64,000 nt of DNA. Source: Liopterus haemorrhoidalis (Eukaryota; Arthropoda; Insecta; Coleoptera; Dytiscidae). The position numbers were made by a program, and so were the translations under genes. Below the pieces are notes generated by a model, which ran no database searches, was not told the origin of the DNA, and was given only the letters and a program-made list of their open reading frames with translations. The stretch covers positions 51,226,509-51,290,508 of the forward strand of contig OZ020618.1 in NCBI GenBank assembly GCA_963971575.1, in the 5' to 3' direction. Below are positions 21,247 through 31,337 of the stretch, one piece after another (within the stretch, counting starts at the first letter, position 1; every line of letters begins with the position of its first letter).

Positions 21247-21292
21247 TACATTTTTCAGGGTTTTGCAGGTATTTAGTGAGGTAGGTCCATTT
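21247..21292 (-). repeat. R4 short repeat
   Basis: TTTTTCAGGGTTTTGCAGGT matches the complement of the R4 end motif seen at 9370, 14015, 39230 and 54825. Confidence 0.6.
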
Positions 21293-21483
21293 TAGAGCCT
21301 AAATAATAAATTTCCTGAAAGTCTAGAAACTGAAAACCTAAATGCCAAATACCGATAATGTGTAAAGAGTGTTCGAAAGCATGCAAAGTACCGCAAGCAA
21401 GCATGCCAAGTCTGGGAAAAAGTTCGTGGGTTTTTTTTTAGTAAAATTCCACTGGTTTTGTTATAGTGTGGAAATGAATTTAT

Positions 21484-22504
21484 TTAAACCAAATATGCTC
21501 CATTATTATCGACAACGTTTCGCCATTTTTCGAGTAGAGCCATGATGCCATCGGTGAAGAACTTTTGTGGTTTCTGGTTGAATAAATGAATCAAGTGGTT
21601 TTCACAGGCTTCTATTGAAACCAGCTTAACTCCATTGAGAGAATTCTGCAGAGATCGGAATAGGTGATAGTCAAAGGGTGCTATGTCTAGACTATACGGT
21701 GAATGCAACAAAATTTTCCAACCAAGCTCTCGCAATTTTTGACGGGTCATCAAAGAAGTGTGTGGTCTTGCGTAATCGTGATGAAAGGCAACACCTATCC
21801 TATTATTCAATTCGGACCGTTATCTTTAAATTACCTGGCGTAATCTCTCTAGTTGTCCACAATAGAGTTGAGAATCAATCGTCTGACCAACTGGAAGTAG
21901 TTCATGGTGGACGATTGCCTTCCAGTCCCACCACAAACACAGCATCACCTTGTTCGGCGTCAATCCTCGCTTTGTGAACGCTTGTGACGGCTCACCATCC
22001 CTTGTCCACGATCTTTTACGCTTCCGATTGTCGTACGTGATCCATTTTTCATCACCGGGTATGACACGTTTTCAGAAATGGTTCGATTTAATTGCGTTTC
22101 AGCAGCGCATCGCAGATGTTAATTCGGCCTGTCATGTTTTTTGCGCTCAACTCATGAGGAACCCATATATCGAGCTTCTTTTTGTAGCCAAATTTCCGTA
22201 AATGGTTTAAAATAGTTTTGTGGTCAATGCTGATATGCCTATCTTGCTGGACTTTTTCAAGAATTTCATCAGCTTTTTCACTGATTGGTCTACCAGAGCG
22301 TGTCATCTTTCACATTAAAATTGCCAGAACGAAAGCGAGCGAACCATTTCCGTGCAGCAGATTTTGATAAAATACCTTCACCGTACATAGCACAAATTTT
22401 TCACAAGCCTGCGCAGCGTTCTTCCCTTTGTCGTAATAATATTGCAAAATATAGCGCAATTTTTCATTACTTTTCTCCATTTTCAAAAGCAAACAACTTT
22501 CCAA
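21484..22504 (-). pseudogene. Mariner transposase pseudogene (M1)
   Basis: Minus-strand coding order: helix-turn-helix region (22310-22504), a segment with SGRPISEKADEILEKVQQD and WVPHELSAKN (22088-22306), the first catalytic D in GDEKWITYDN near 22050, and an open 108-codon end (21484-21810) with the second and third D. At least three frameshifts lie between them and part of the first HTH is deleted. Confidence 0.88.
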
Positions 22505-22561
22505 ACACTGCCCAAATTTTGATGTTTAGACACTCGAAGTAATGCTCGAACTGTCACCTTT

Positions 22562-22712
22562 GCCGACCGGCGTAGCGTAGTGGTAACACATGTGCTCTGC
22601 GTTGCGAAGGTCTCGGGTTCGAATCCCGTTCAGGCATGGAAATTTTCTCAAATAAAAATTGTCCTGGCTAATTGCCACAGAAGCAAAGGCCATTAAATTA
22701 AAAAAAAAAAAA
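22562..22712 (+). mobile_element. tRNA-derived SINE with target duplication
   Basis: The head has GCGTAGCGTAGTGGTAAC (A box) and GGTTCGAATCCC (B box), a non-tRNA body and an A-rich tail at 22698-22714. The 13-bp flanks AACTGTCACCTTT (22549-22561) and AACTGACACCTTT (22713-22725) are the target duplication. It disrupts the mariner end, so it is younger than M1. The intact B box could still recruit TFIIIC. Confidence 0.92.
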
Positions 22713-22816
22713 AACTGACACCTTTCCAACGAGCGCTTAGTGGTGTCGCTGCGATCTGTGTTTCCTGAGTTATTTGCAATTGTGTTTATCGGCAACGCAA
22801 CGAACTTTTTCCTAGA

Positions 22817-23699
22817 CAGATATAAGCTCCATATGAAAAATTAAAATTGACCCCGAAAACTTGAAAACGGTACGTAATAAAAAGATTTGAGAACCTCGGT
22901 AAATTCACCATGAAAAAGTGCCTAAAGAAAGTGGACATCAAAATTACTTAATAGTTTAATTTTTGAAGTTGTGAGCAAATATTTAAAAACTGTAAAATTT
23001 ACATTTTCGTTCATATATAGTCTTTGTACTTTATTATAGTTAAATATCTGTAGTCTTAAGCGATATCCTTGATAAACAGTCTTAAGTAAGTAATTTCCTG
23101 AATCCTAAAGGACATTTGTAAAAAAAAATCCAATTATTTTTTCAACCGAGAAACAGACATGAACTGTCACGATAATTAATGAATTAAAAATGTATTATCA
23201 TTCCTGTCAATGTATTCACACATGGCATAACACGTATGCAGGACCGTAACAATAATTTATATTTCTATTTTCTACAGAACTCGCCTGCATTCATCACACA
23301 CCGGTGGAACCATTCCATTGATCATATACTGTCCATAAAGGGCGTACACTACATTTTTACCACGAAAATACCTGATAATACACATTCAATAACGTGTTTC
23401 ACGAGTCGACACTGATGTCCACTTTCAGTACAATAAAAAATAAATATTTTCAGGAAATACGCAGATACAAATGACGGGATTCATATATTGAAAAAGAATG
23501 CTAGTTTTTTTTTTGTGTGATATTACATTTATATATATATTTTTTTTAAATTAAATATTTTTCTGTCATGACAATTGAATTTAAAATTGAAAATATTGAA
23601 AGAATTTTTTATTTTAAATAGTTTTCATTTGAAGTGGTTCATATGTAAAACCATTATATTATCTGTGTAGAGACCGGAATTTTTTATTTTAGAGTACAA
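22817..23699. other. Unassigned sequence
   Basis: No repeat recognised. At 23273 a pyrimidine tract and AG precede an open frame of about 45 codons; see findings. Otherwise featureless AT-rich DNA. Confidence 0.4.
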
Positions 23700-23760
23700 A
23701 AAATTGATGTGAAGTGTAAATTTTCACACATTTCAGGATTTTGTAGGTATTTACTTAGTT
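23700..23760 (-). repeat. R4 short repeat
   Basis: GATGTGAAGTGTAAATTTTC and CACATTTCAGGATTTTGTAG are the complement of the R4 consensus. Confidence 0.75.
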
Positions 23761-23777
23761 TAAGAAGTCTAGGTATA

Positions 23778-23905
23778 CAGAATGTCCCAACCAAGTGGCT
23801 CAACATTGCTATCTTTCTTAATATTATAGACAGAGATTCGGTTAAATGGACAAAGTTCGAGTATTTTATTAGGTTGTGTAATAAATTCCCGCGTTTTTTG
23901 TATTT
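23778..23905 (+). repeat. W repeat, left-end fragment
   Basis: Begins CAGAATGTCCC after TA and shares AGTGGCTCAAC and GATTCGGTTAAATGGACAAA with the inverse of the complete copy at 48195-48389. Truncated on the right. Confidence 0.7.
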
Positions 23906-24040
23906 TATCTTTTTCCCGCAATTTTCTGTTTTGTTAGGTTAAGTTTACGTATCCATTCTTAAGTTTTTTTCGTGCTCTACAAACTTATCTGCTTTAATTT
24001 TCGGAATTAATTAATTTTAATTGAATTTGAGGCTTTTGAA

Positions 24041-24732
24041 ATGGAAGTTGAAGGAGCTAAAAAAAGTCATTTTCGACATCTGCACTATTTTGCCTTTCGT
24101 CGTGTTCAAAAAGCTACGAAAGCAGCTCGCAATATTTGTGACGTATATGGAGTAGATGCTATAGCTCCGAGGACCGCGCAAGATTGGTCTTCCAAGTTTA
24201 AAAATTGCAATTTTGACCTTGGAGATGCACCTCGCTCCGGCCGACCTCCCGACTTCGTCGATGATCGTCTCCACATGTTTTTGAAGGAAGATGGTCGTCA
24301 AACAACACGAGAGTTGGCCGAAAAGATGGAATATACCTTTACGACCATCGCTAACCATCTTTACTCCATGGGCTTTACTCAAAAACTTGGGAATTGGGTG
24401 CCACATAACTTGAGCGATGGCCACAAGATCTCAATTATCTCAAATGGGAAGTTCTATCGCATCCGCCATACAATCCGGACCTTGCGCCAACGGATTATCA
24501 CCTTTTCCGTTCCATGTCGAACCAAATGAGGGACGTACCCTTCGCTAACGATGAAGACCTCAAAACCTGGCTCACAAACTTCTTCAACACAAAATCAAAA
24601 GATTTTTGGCGAGACGGCATCAACAAGTTGGTCGTTAGGTGGGAACAGGTTGTAAATAATGATGGAGAGTATATTATAATTAATATATGCATGCGATTCG
24701 GAGGGTCCCAAAGGGCTCAAACGGTCATGTGA
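24041..24732 (+). pseudogene. Mariner transposase M2 lacking its catalytic core
   Basis: A good ATG opens the N-terminal DNA-binding half: MEVEGAKKSHFRHLHYFAFR, then APRTAQDWSSKFKNCNFDLG, DAPRSGRPPDF and WVPHNLSDGHK. Immediately afterwards the frame jumps and continues one base out with WEVLSHPPYNPDLAPTDYHL and KDFWRDGINKLVVRWEQVV. The segment holding the first two catalytic aspartates has been deleted precisely between these blocks; only the third D (NPD) remains. The N-terminal half is still open and could in principle encode a DNA-binding domain that competes at the TIRs, though expression is unproven. Confidence 0.9.
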
Positions 24733-25885
24733 TCTTGTAATAAAAAAATATGATTTTCCGCGTTTTCATACAGCATGCCTATAATTAAAAGACTTTAAAT
24801 GTCTTATTTTATCTTTAAAAGACTTGTTATAACTTTCTTTTGACAAAAGGGCAAGCAATATTAAATCAGAGAAAAACACAAAAATTTTGTGCAAGTGGAA
24901 ATGCAATTTTCCCTATGACTGGAAAGCGTGCAGAGGTTTAGTACCATCCCTTTTTTGTTGTCACAGGGTAAATATTCTCTCCTCCAAAAGGCATGCTGTA
25001 TGAAATCGGAGACCAAAAATGTCATGAGCTCCCGGTCTATTAATTTTATAACGTTTCACCCAATACTTTCCAAAGTGACTTGTCCATATATTTTGCTGTA
25101 CTTGAAATTGACATTTTTGGCCTTTTTAGGTGGGTACATAAAAATACTTCTTCAAAACGTTTTGCATAAATAGCACTCATTATTACACAACCGCAATACT
25201 GAAAGACAAAACACTAACTAAACAATTTTTATTACCGAGCGTATTAAATCTTGATGTACTTATCATGTCTAAACCTGTTTATTATTTATGACATGCCTGA
25301 TCTTGAGCCATAAGCATGTATGTCTTATTATATAGACTATATTTTCTATAGTTTGATACTGATCTTGTTGTTTCTAGACGGGAGTTTTGTATTGAATAGA
25401 TTTATTTTGTTGTTATTTTGCACAATAGTGACTATTTTATCCATCCCCTAATTAAATTATAATACTGCAATCTAATTGTGATTTCGTGCCCGTATTAAGT
25501 TCTTGGAGAAGAAGCAACAGTTCCTAATTAGATTTCTTAAAAGTTCATTATTCAATTACATTAATCCTCATGATTAATCTGTACTGTTAATTTGTTAATT
25601 AATTTACTAACTTTATAAATTATCCTGAGTGGATAAAAATACATGGAAATAAAATAGAGATTTTCATCTCGAAAATATTTGCCAAGGAGATTAATTCATT
25701 ATGCAATGTCAGAGTTTCATTTTAAATTTATTTTATATCTTCTTTTTTCACAATTATAATTTTTTATCTCTTCAATCTAGAGAATTATAATCTGAAAAAT
25801 AATGTAGCGCTGCCACCAAAACCACATTTCATGTTTGGACTAGATCTATGTTAAATTCGTGCAATTTCTTAATATTTATTTTTAT
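24733..25885. other. Unassigned AT-rich sequence
   Basis: Over one kilobase with no recognisable coding or repeat signature. Confidence 0.45.
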
Positions 25886-25965
25886 TTTTTATTTATTTAT
25901 TTTATTTTTACATGGAGAATCAACAGGGAGGTTATCCTCTAAGGATTCTCACAGAAATACATTTA
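25886..25965 (-). repeat. Possible LINE 3' tail fragment
   Basis: A (TTTA)n-like run at 25886-25910 followed by a short stretch with inverted GAGAATC/GATTCTC resembles the 3' UTR and simple tail of Jockey-like LINEs in minus orientation. No coding part. Confidence 0.35.
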
Positions 25966-25967
25966 AA

Positions 25968-26007
25968 TAATCATTCAAGTCTGAAATGTAATCTTTCTTG
26001 TAAATTG
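25968..26007 (+). repeat. 40-bp direct repeat, left flank of CACTR element
   Basis: TAATCATTCAAGTCTGAAAT then GTAATC...TAAATTG. It abuts the element terminus at 26008. Its partner is 27360-27399, with 37 of 40 positions identical. Confidence 0.9.
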
Positions 26008-26313
26008 CACAGGTTAACAAAAAACCATTTTTTTTTTTGAGTCTTTATTTTAATGACTATTTTCTGATTCTTTATATTGAAAAATATTTAAAACATTCGT
26101 TTATTTTTGAAAAACTTTGCTTTTGTACATTTTACAATGATCAATATATATTTATTTATTTTTATGACCATATAAGGAGAAGCGCGTTATATAAAGTAAG
26201 GGTGGGGACGAGCGGGTGGAAAGCAAGTGGCATTTCACTTACGTGGTTCATAGTCGGTATGCGCATGCGCATTGCAGCGATACAACGCATTTTGTGTGGT
26301 GGCAGATCCAAAA

Positions 26314-26403
26314 ATGGCGTCAAAAATTTGTAAACACGAGGTAGACTCATCCTGCTATATTTGCGGCGAATTTATCAAAACAAGAGAATGGTTGGATTTC
26401 TGA
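26314..26403 (+). pseudogene. CACTR transposase N-terminus
   Basis: ATG opens MASKICKHEVDSSCYICGEF then IKTR, followed after a few codons by a stop at the rearrangement junction. Two cysteine pairs-like positions (CYIC) suggest a small zinc-binding start, as expected for a DNA-binding N-terminus. Read in another frame the junction bases 26388-26414 give MVGFLIGM, a second copy of the block seen inverted just downstream. Confidence 0.55.
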
Positions 26404-26647
26404 TAGGAATGCATTTCATCAGAAATCCAACCATCTTAAAATCCCCTATCACTGGCCAGGTATACTCATCATACTGTAAACTCTCAAACACCATTTTCAC
26501 ATTTTCGTAATTTTCTTTGAGCATTACAGAATGAGCCAAAGGAAGAGATGGAAATCTATTTCCATTGTGAAGAAGGACAGCTTTTAAACTTTTTGTAGAA
26601 CTATCTACGAAAAGACGCAAGTCAGAAGGAATGCATGAGATTCCGAC
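26375..26647 (-). pseudogene. CACTR transposase middle block, inverted in place
   Basis: On the minus strand: GISCIPSDLRLFVDSSTKSL, then LLHNGNRFPSLPLAHSVMLK, YDEYTWPVIGDFKMVGFLM. I read FVDSS and GDFK as candidate first and second catalytic aspartates. It has no real ATG. The forward-strand gene resumes at 26659 with GGYTKYPCYFYFC, which in the intact protein should follow GFLM directly, so this block is inverted relative to its own gene. Confidence 0.65.
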
Positions 26648-26769
26648 CGCCTTGCATAGGCGGTTATACTAAATATCCTTGCTACTTTTATTTTTGTCGG
26701 ACCACAAATAAAGAAAATAATGGCCAGTGACGAATTTTCACAAATACTCAATACTCATGAAAGAAAAGC

Positions 26770-27096
26770 ATGATAGCAGTGGTTAATGGTTTTCTCGGAA
26801 ACAACAGAGCAGACAATTACAAGGAGCTAATTGCAACTATGGTTGATAACTTTAAACTCATGGGTTGCAGAATGTCCCTTAAAGTGCATATGTTACATGC
26901 TCACTTGGACCAATCTAAAGATAACATGGGAGCCTATTCGGAAGAACAAGGTGAACATTTTCATCAAGACGTGATGGACTTTAAACGTCGTTATCAGGGG
27001 CAATACAATGAGAGTATGATGGGGGACTATATTTGGGGTCTAATACGAGAAAGTCCATACAATCACAGAAGAAATACGAAAAATAATCATTTCTAA
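26770..27096 (+). pseudogene. CACTR transposase C-terminal block
   Basis: 108 codons: MIAVVNGFLGNNRADNYKEL, then MSLKVHMLHAHLDQSKDNMG, AYSEEQGEHFHQDVMDFKRR and YQGQYNESMMGDYIWGLIRE, ending at a normal stop. The SEEQGEHFHQD motif with its glutamate is my candidate third catalytic residue. The second copy at 51244-51830 shares DEQGEHFHQDLKEMERRYQG. The segment joining it to the GGYTKYPCY block is deleted here. Confidence 0.7.
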
Positions 27097-27359
27097 ACTT
27101 TTTTATATATTCTGTTACAGTAGTTTCGAATAGTTTTCTTGTAAAGAAAACTGATTCAAATTTATAACAAAAGTTTGTATTATTTTTATATACAATAAAG
27201 GTCTGAAAAAAGGGAAATTTTCTTAAAATCCGTAATTTCATTCTGATAGCTACAAATGCAAACTTTTTCGAGTAAAACTATATTTTCTTTAATTAATAAT
27301 GTGGAAGAAATAAAAATCAGATATGCAGAACCCAGACTCAAAATTCCTGTTGACCGGTG

Positions 27360-27399
27360 TAATCATTCAAGTCTGAAATATAATCATTCTTGTTAATTG
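27360..27399 (+). repeat. 40-bp direct repeat, right flank of CACTR element
   Basis: Begins at the base after the element's right end. Partner of 25968-26007. Confidence 0.9.
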
Positions 27400-28164
27400 T
27401 TTATTCTTATTTTGTACAGATTTTATAGGTTCCTTGATGCTTGTATTCGTTGAAGTTAAGTTTATACTTATGCAGATTCACTTGTTCAACAAGTAAGAAT
27501 AAACATCGGTCTCGTACATGGTTCATTCTAGCTTGTTTATGTTTGCTTCAAGTCGTTGATGTTCGATTATATTCGTTTGTTAGTTGTGTACAAGGCTTAA
27601 CACGATTATAACTTATTCAGTGTTCTTATTAAGTTAGCCTGGTAAAATTTAGCTGTCATTATTAATTATGAAGTTAGTTTTTATCTAATATATCTGATGA
27701 GAAATTAATTAATTATCTTGAAGGTAAATTGTGAAGTTCTTGATGAAATTATCCGAGTAATAAACAGTACTGGAATCGATTTGCGAATTCCATACGTACG
27801 CGCTAACTTTACCCAGGCCAACTCGTATGTTATGTACTTGTTGAATATAGGTCGAGAGGGGATTAAATTATTTAGTTTTCTGGGAGAGCGAATTTATTTT
27901 AAGTTGTATTAAGCCCCATCTTGAAGTAATTTATTATTTTATTGGGCTACAGGGATTTTAGATAAAGGTATGCACAGATTTCGAACACTGCAACTTATTG
28001 CATCATTATTAAGATCTTATTTTGGATTTCAAAAGTTGGACTCATTGGCAGTGGAATAAGCATAATTTGGACTGACGAATTGGATTGCAAATTTGATGCT
28101 TGTGTAGAAGACGAACGAAAACGCGTTTTACGAACACCGTTAAAAGCTTACTATACAGATTACT
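27400..28164. other. Unassigned sequence
   Basis: A 64-codon frame at 27718-27912 has no recognisable motif. No repeat family recognised. Confidence 0.4.
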
Positions 28165-28726
28165 TGGTAAAAAAAAATCAGCTTTGGCCACCGCAGGACT
28201 GACCGCCATCACTAAGTACTTGTATAAAATACATTCTAGCAGCAGAGTAGAAATAACTTGGCCTAATATTTTCTAACAGAGATATTATTCATCATGACCA
28301 TGGAAATGTTACATATAAGTAAGAAAAATAGATACTTTCGTAAAAAAATTTCGTATTTTTCTAAAATATTTCATAAGTATCTTTTTTCGCCAAATTTTTT
28401 AGAAATTTGGCCACCACATTGGTTTTCCACTATTTGGTCGGTCTGACCGTCATCACGAAGTAAAATTAAATTATAAAAAAAAAGTTTAATTTATGCTGCT
28501 TTATCAAAAAATGTCTCAAATAAAAGTTGTTAGTTATTGCTTTTATAGCAACTTATGTTAAATAATTTTTTTCTAAATATTTTTCTGTTGTTAAATATTC
28601 GCAAAAATTGAGTAAACTCCCATTTTAAGTCAACCGATTTTTACCAAAAGTTGATCAACTCGTGCCATTGTTGTCAAAAACTTAATTATAAAAATCATTT
28701 TCGCAGAGTTTGCTCTGCACGTGTAC

Positions 28727-28764
<38 letters not shown>

Positions 28765-28905
28765 CGACAGACATCATGCTAAAAATAGTCCAAACGTTAT
28801 GTAGGGACCTCAATTCGTGGAGATCCATCGAAATCTCGAAATGTCAAAATCGGTTTGATCGCAATACCTCCCTTATATATGTTGGCGGACGGTTAAATCA
28901 ATTAA
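28165..28905 (+). repeat. T1 dispersed repeat, long copy
   Basis: Runs from ATCAGCTTTGGCCACCGCAG through CATGACCATGGAAATGTTAC and the (ACAG)n array at 28731-28765 to GGCGGACGGTTAAAT. It contains an internal duplication of the GGCCACCACA...GACCGTCATCACGAAG start module near 28405-28470. Confidence 0.85.
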
Positions 28906-29673
28906 AAACTTATTGACTGAAAACCATATGTATAGTTTTGAGGAATTTTTTGAAGTTAATTTATAATTTTTGTTTATCAATTATAATTTAACATGCTATT
29001 GTAATTTATCTGATTTTGTGATTTTATCTGAGTCTCTTAATGATTATGTATTGTATGTGGACAATAAACTAATCTTATTATTTTGTCTTTTCCCTCCAAG
29101 GAGAAAAGTGCAAAACTGTTAAGATATCCTAGACGGCTTTTTCATGTTACTAAGTCCCCCTCTTAACCGAAGTAAACCGAAACATTTCAACAGCACAATA
29201 TGCTATGGTTAATCCACAAAAATCAGATTTCTTTTTTAAAAAAATAATAACTTATAACATATTTTGCGATAAAGCTCAAGTTTACAAGGTGGTTGAGAGA
29301 CGATATTTCTCGTTGTATAGAAATTTCTTTAGCACGCGAGCCAACGAGAATTAAAGATTGTTAGATAACAAAAAGCAATTTTATAAATTCTCCATCCTAT
29401 ACTTCCTTCTTTCATTCCTGACCTCTGTTGGCTTCCCCACAACCTGCGAAAGAATTTCAAACATTCTTTTCACTAAGGAAAGTTGAGAGAACATATTGAT
29501 GAACGTGGTTAAAAAAGAAAATACAGGTGGCAAAAAAGAATACTTATTTTGACCAATCAATTATTTTTTGAAAATCAATTATGATATGTAGAAGTATTTA
29601 ATGGGAGCAAAAAATTTAATACTATTAACTTGAAGATCCGTCTTACATTTATATACAACCATAATACCTATTA
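28906..29673. other. Unassigned AT-rich sequence
   Basis: No feature recognised. Confidence 0.4.
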
Positions 29674-29979
29674 TACCAGGTCTACCTTATAAGTTTTTAC
29701 AAAAACTAAGACAAAAATTTTTTTGAACAAACTGTTTTGTTGTTTTTCAAAATATTCGTCTTTAAGATTTATACACTTTTTCATGCGTTCAAACCAATTC
29801 TCGAAACTCCACTCTGAAGTTGGTATCTCAAAAATATGGTTTTCGAAAGCTTCAACAGCTAGGGTAATCTGTCCACGAATTTTTTGTTTGATATTGGGGA
29901 ACAAAAAAAAAGAATCGTTAGGGGATGAATCAGGTGAATACGGGGAATAAGACATTAATTCGATGTTTTTCTCCTTCAA
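29671..29979 (-). pseudogene. Mariner M3A transposase C-terminus
   Basis: 102 codons: MKEKNIELMSYSPYSPDSSP then NDSFFLFPNIKQKIRGQ, which is the last third of a DD34D-type transposase including the third aspartate. The next block upstream (29984-30060, HHDNAS) is one base out of frame. Confidence 0.8.
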
Positions 29980-30873
29980 ATAATCAATTGTTTGCCGTGC
30001 TGTGTAGAGCTTGCATTGTCATGATGAAGAAAGATGCGAGGTTTTTGATTGTTTTTCTTGATTTTGTCAATGACTTCTGGCACACAAATTGTTGTATACC
30101 AAGCATTAACTGTTTTCTGATCCTCTTAAGGAATGGTTGCGTTGAATGAGTACAAACGACAAAACAAGCGATCATATGCTTGGAAGTGCTTCGTGAACGA
30201 ACAACTTTTGTGGGTTGATATGAATAAATTCAAGTTTCGTCACCAGTAACGATGTTGTATACGGATTTTGTAGTACCTAGGTTGAATTTTTTTAACTTTC
30301 CCTTTCACCAATCAACACTAGTCTTTTTTGAGCTTCGGTCAAATTATGCGGAATCCATCGGGAATAGATCTTTTTCACAGCTAAATGTTTATGCAATATC
30401 GAATGTATTGCAGTCTGCGATTTGCCAAAGGATGCCTCTATCTCACGATAAGTCACATGCTGATCTTCTTCATCATTTTGCTCACAGCATCGATGTACTT
30501 TTGAATCACAACCGATTTTGGTCGACCTTCACAGAGATTCATCACAGATGGACGCACGACCATGACGAAATTCTGCCAACCAATTTGAAAAAATCTTTTC
30601 TGATGGTGCTTCATTACCAAAAGTTGAACGAAGCGAATCTATGCATTGTTGTTGAGTTAGGCCTTTACTTAAATCGTAAAAAATCAACGAAATCCTTCAC
30701 GAGTATATCAATTTTTTCACAAACTTGTTCAATCTGTCAACAATATACTCGGTCAATTTATAAGCTGCCACTGATTTCACAATAACAAATGTAAAATTTT
30801 ACGACTATAGTAATGACATATTTCAATATGGCCATCTAGTGGTTGTTTGTAAAAACATAAAAGATAACCCTCG
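29676..30873 (-). mobile_element. Mariner-like element M3, copy A, full length but decayed
   Basis: 1198 bp between TA at 29674-29675 and 30874-30875. Ends CCAGGTCTACCTTATAAG and CGAGGGTTATCTTTTATG (inward). The minus-strand transposase retains HHDNASS (second D), YSPYSPDSSPND (third D) and the C-terminus FENWFERMKKCINLKDEYFE; the upstream half is shredded by frameshifts. The related copy B (50597-52427) is split by a CACTR element, for which this copy gives the empty site. Confidence 0.85.
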
Positions 30874-30875
30874 TA

Positions 30876-31337
30876 TTAAGCGCATCGTCCCATCTAGGAC
30901 GAATAAGTGTAATCACTCATCTCCACAAATCATATAAAATACGTTATAAGTTACGCTGACCTTTTGGTAAATAAATACATAGTTTAATTAAAGAAAAACC
31001 CCTGTTTAATTCAGTATAGTCAGCAGAGAATATTCGCTTGTGTTTAATATTGCTAGAGGGTGTAATATATCAAACACATGAATACAATAATATGAACAAG
31101 GGCCAAGAGGGGTGGTCGGGAAGTGAGGAGGTACAGGCAGTGATAAACGGCTGAAACAAAGGGAATAAAATAAACAAACTGGAAAATATAACGGGGTAGG
31201 AATGATTTGTTGATCCAGACAAATATAAGAACAGGAGAATGCAGACTGCAATAAGATACCAATTATTACACCACTTAAATCTACAGCCATATTTGACACT
31301 GTTCAAAACTGACACTATTCAATCAGATGTAGTGGCA
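30876..31337. other. Unassigned sequence
   Basis: Several overlapping minus-strand frames exist but none has a family signature. Nothing supported. Confidence 0.4.

Larger units (their letters stand above)
21413..22816 (-). mobile_element. Mariner transposon M1, decayed, with nested SINE
   Basis: Ends TCTGGGAAAAAGTTCGT and TCTAGGAAAAAGTTCGT (inward). The minus-strand transposase is broken into frames but all blocks are visible: MEKSNEKLRYILQYYYDKGK, WVPHELS, GDEKWITYDN, HHDYARPHTS and YSLDIAPFDYHLF, then KWRNVVDNNGAYLV. The three catalytic aspartates of the DD34D triad (GDE, HHD, SLD) are all present as codons. About 150 bp of the length is the SINE at 22562-22712. Confidence 0.9.
26008..27359 (+). 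mobile_element. CACTR-ended DNA transposon, copy 1 (candidate CMC/EnSpm type)
   Basis: Left end CACAGGTTAACA and right end (inward) CACCGGTCAACA, both followed by a T-rich stretch and TTTTGAGTCT. A second copy at 50910-52046 has cleaner CACTGGTCAACACA ends. The interior holds pieces of a single large protein: a CxxC N-terminus (26314), an inverted middle block (26404-26647), a GGYTKYPCY block (26659) and the C-terminal block (26770-27096). I infer a DDE transposase related to the CMC group; the family is widespread in arthropods as unnamed proteins. Internally deleted and rearranged. Confidence 0.7.

Noticed and set aside
22562..22640. Functional tRNA gene
   Set aside because: A and B boxes are good, but the segment has an A-rich tail, non-tRNA body and target duplication; it is a SINE.
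26037..26350. Overlapping frames of 98 and 62 codons on opposite strands
   Set aside because: They lie in the 5' region of the CACTR element and do not match its conserved protein blocks; the real start is the ATG at 26314.
31006..31315. Three overlapping minus-strand frames, hydrophobic
   Set aside because: Mutually exclusive frames over the same AT-rich DNA; no family match; probably chance.
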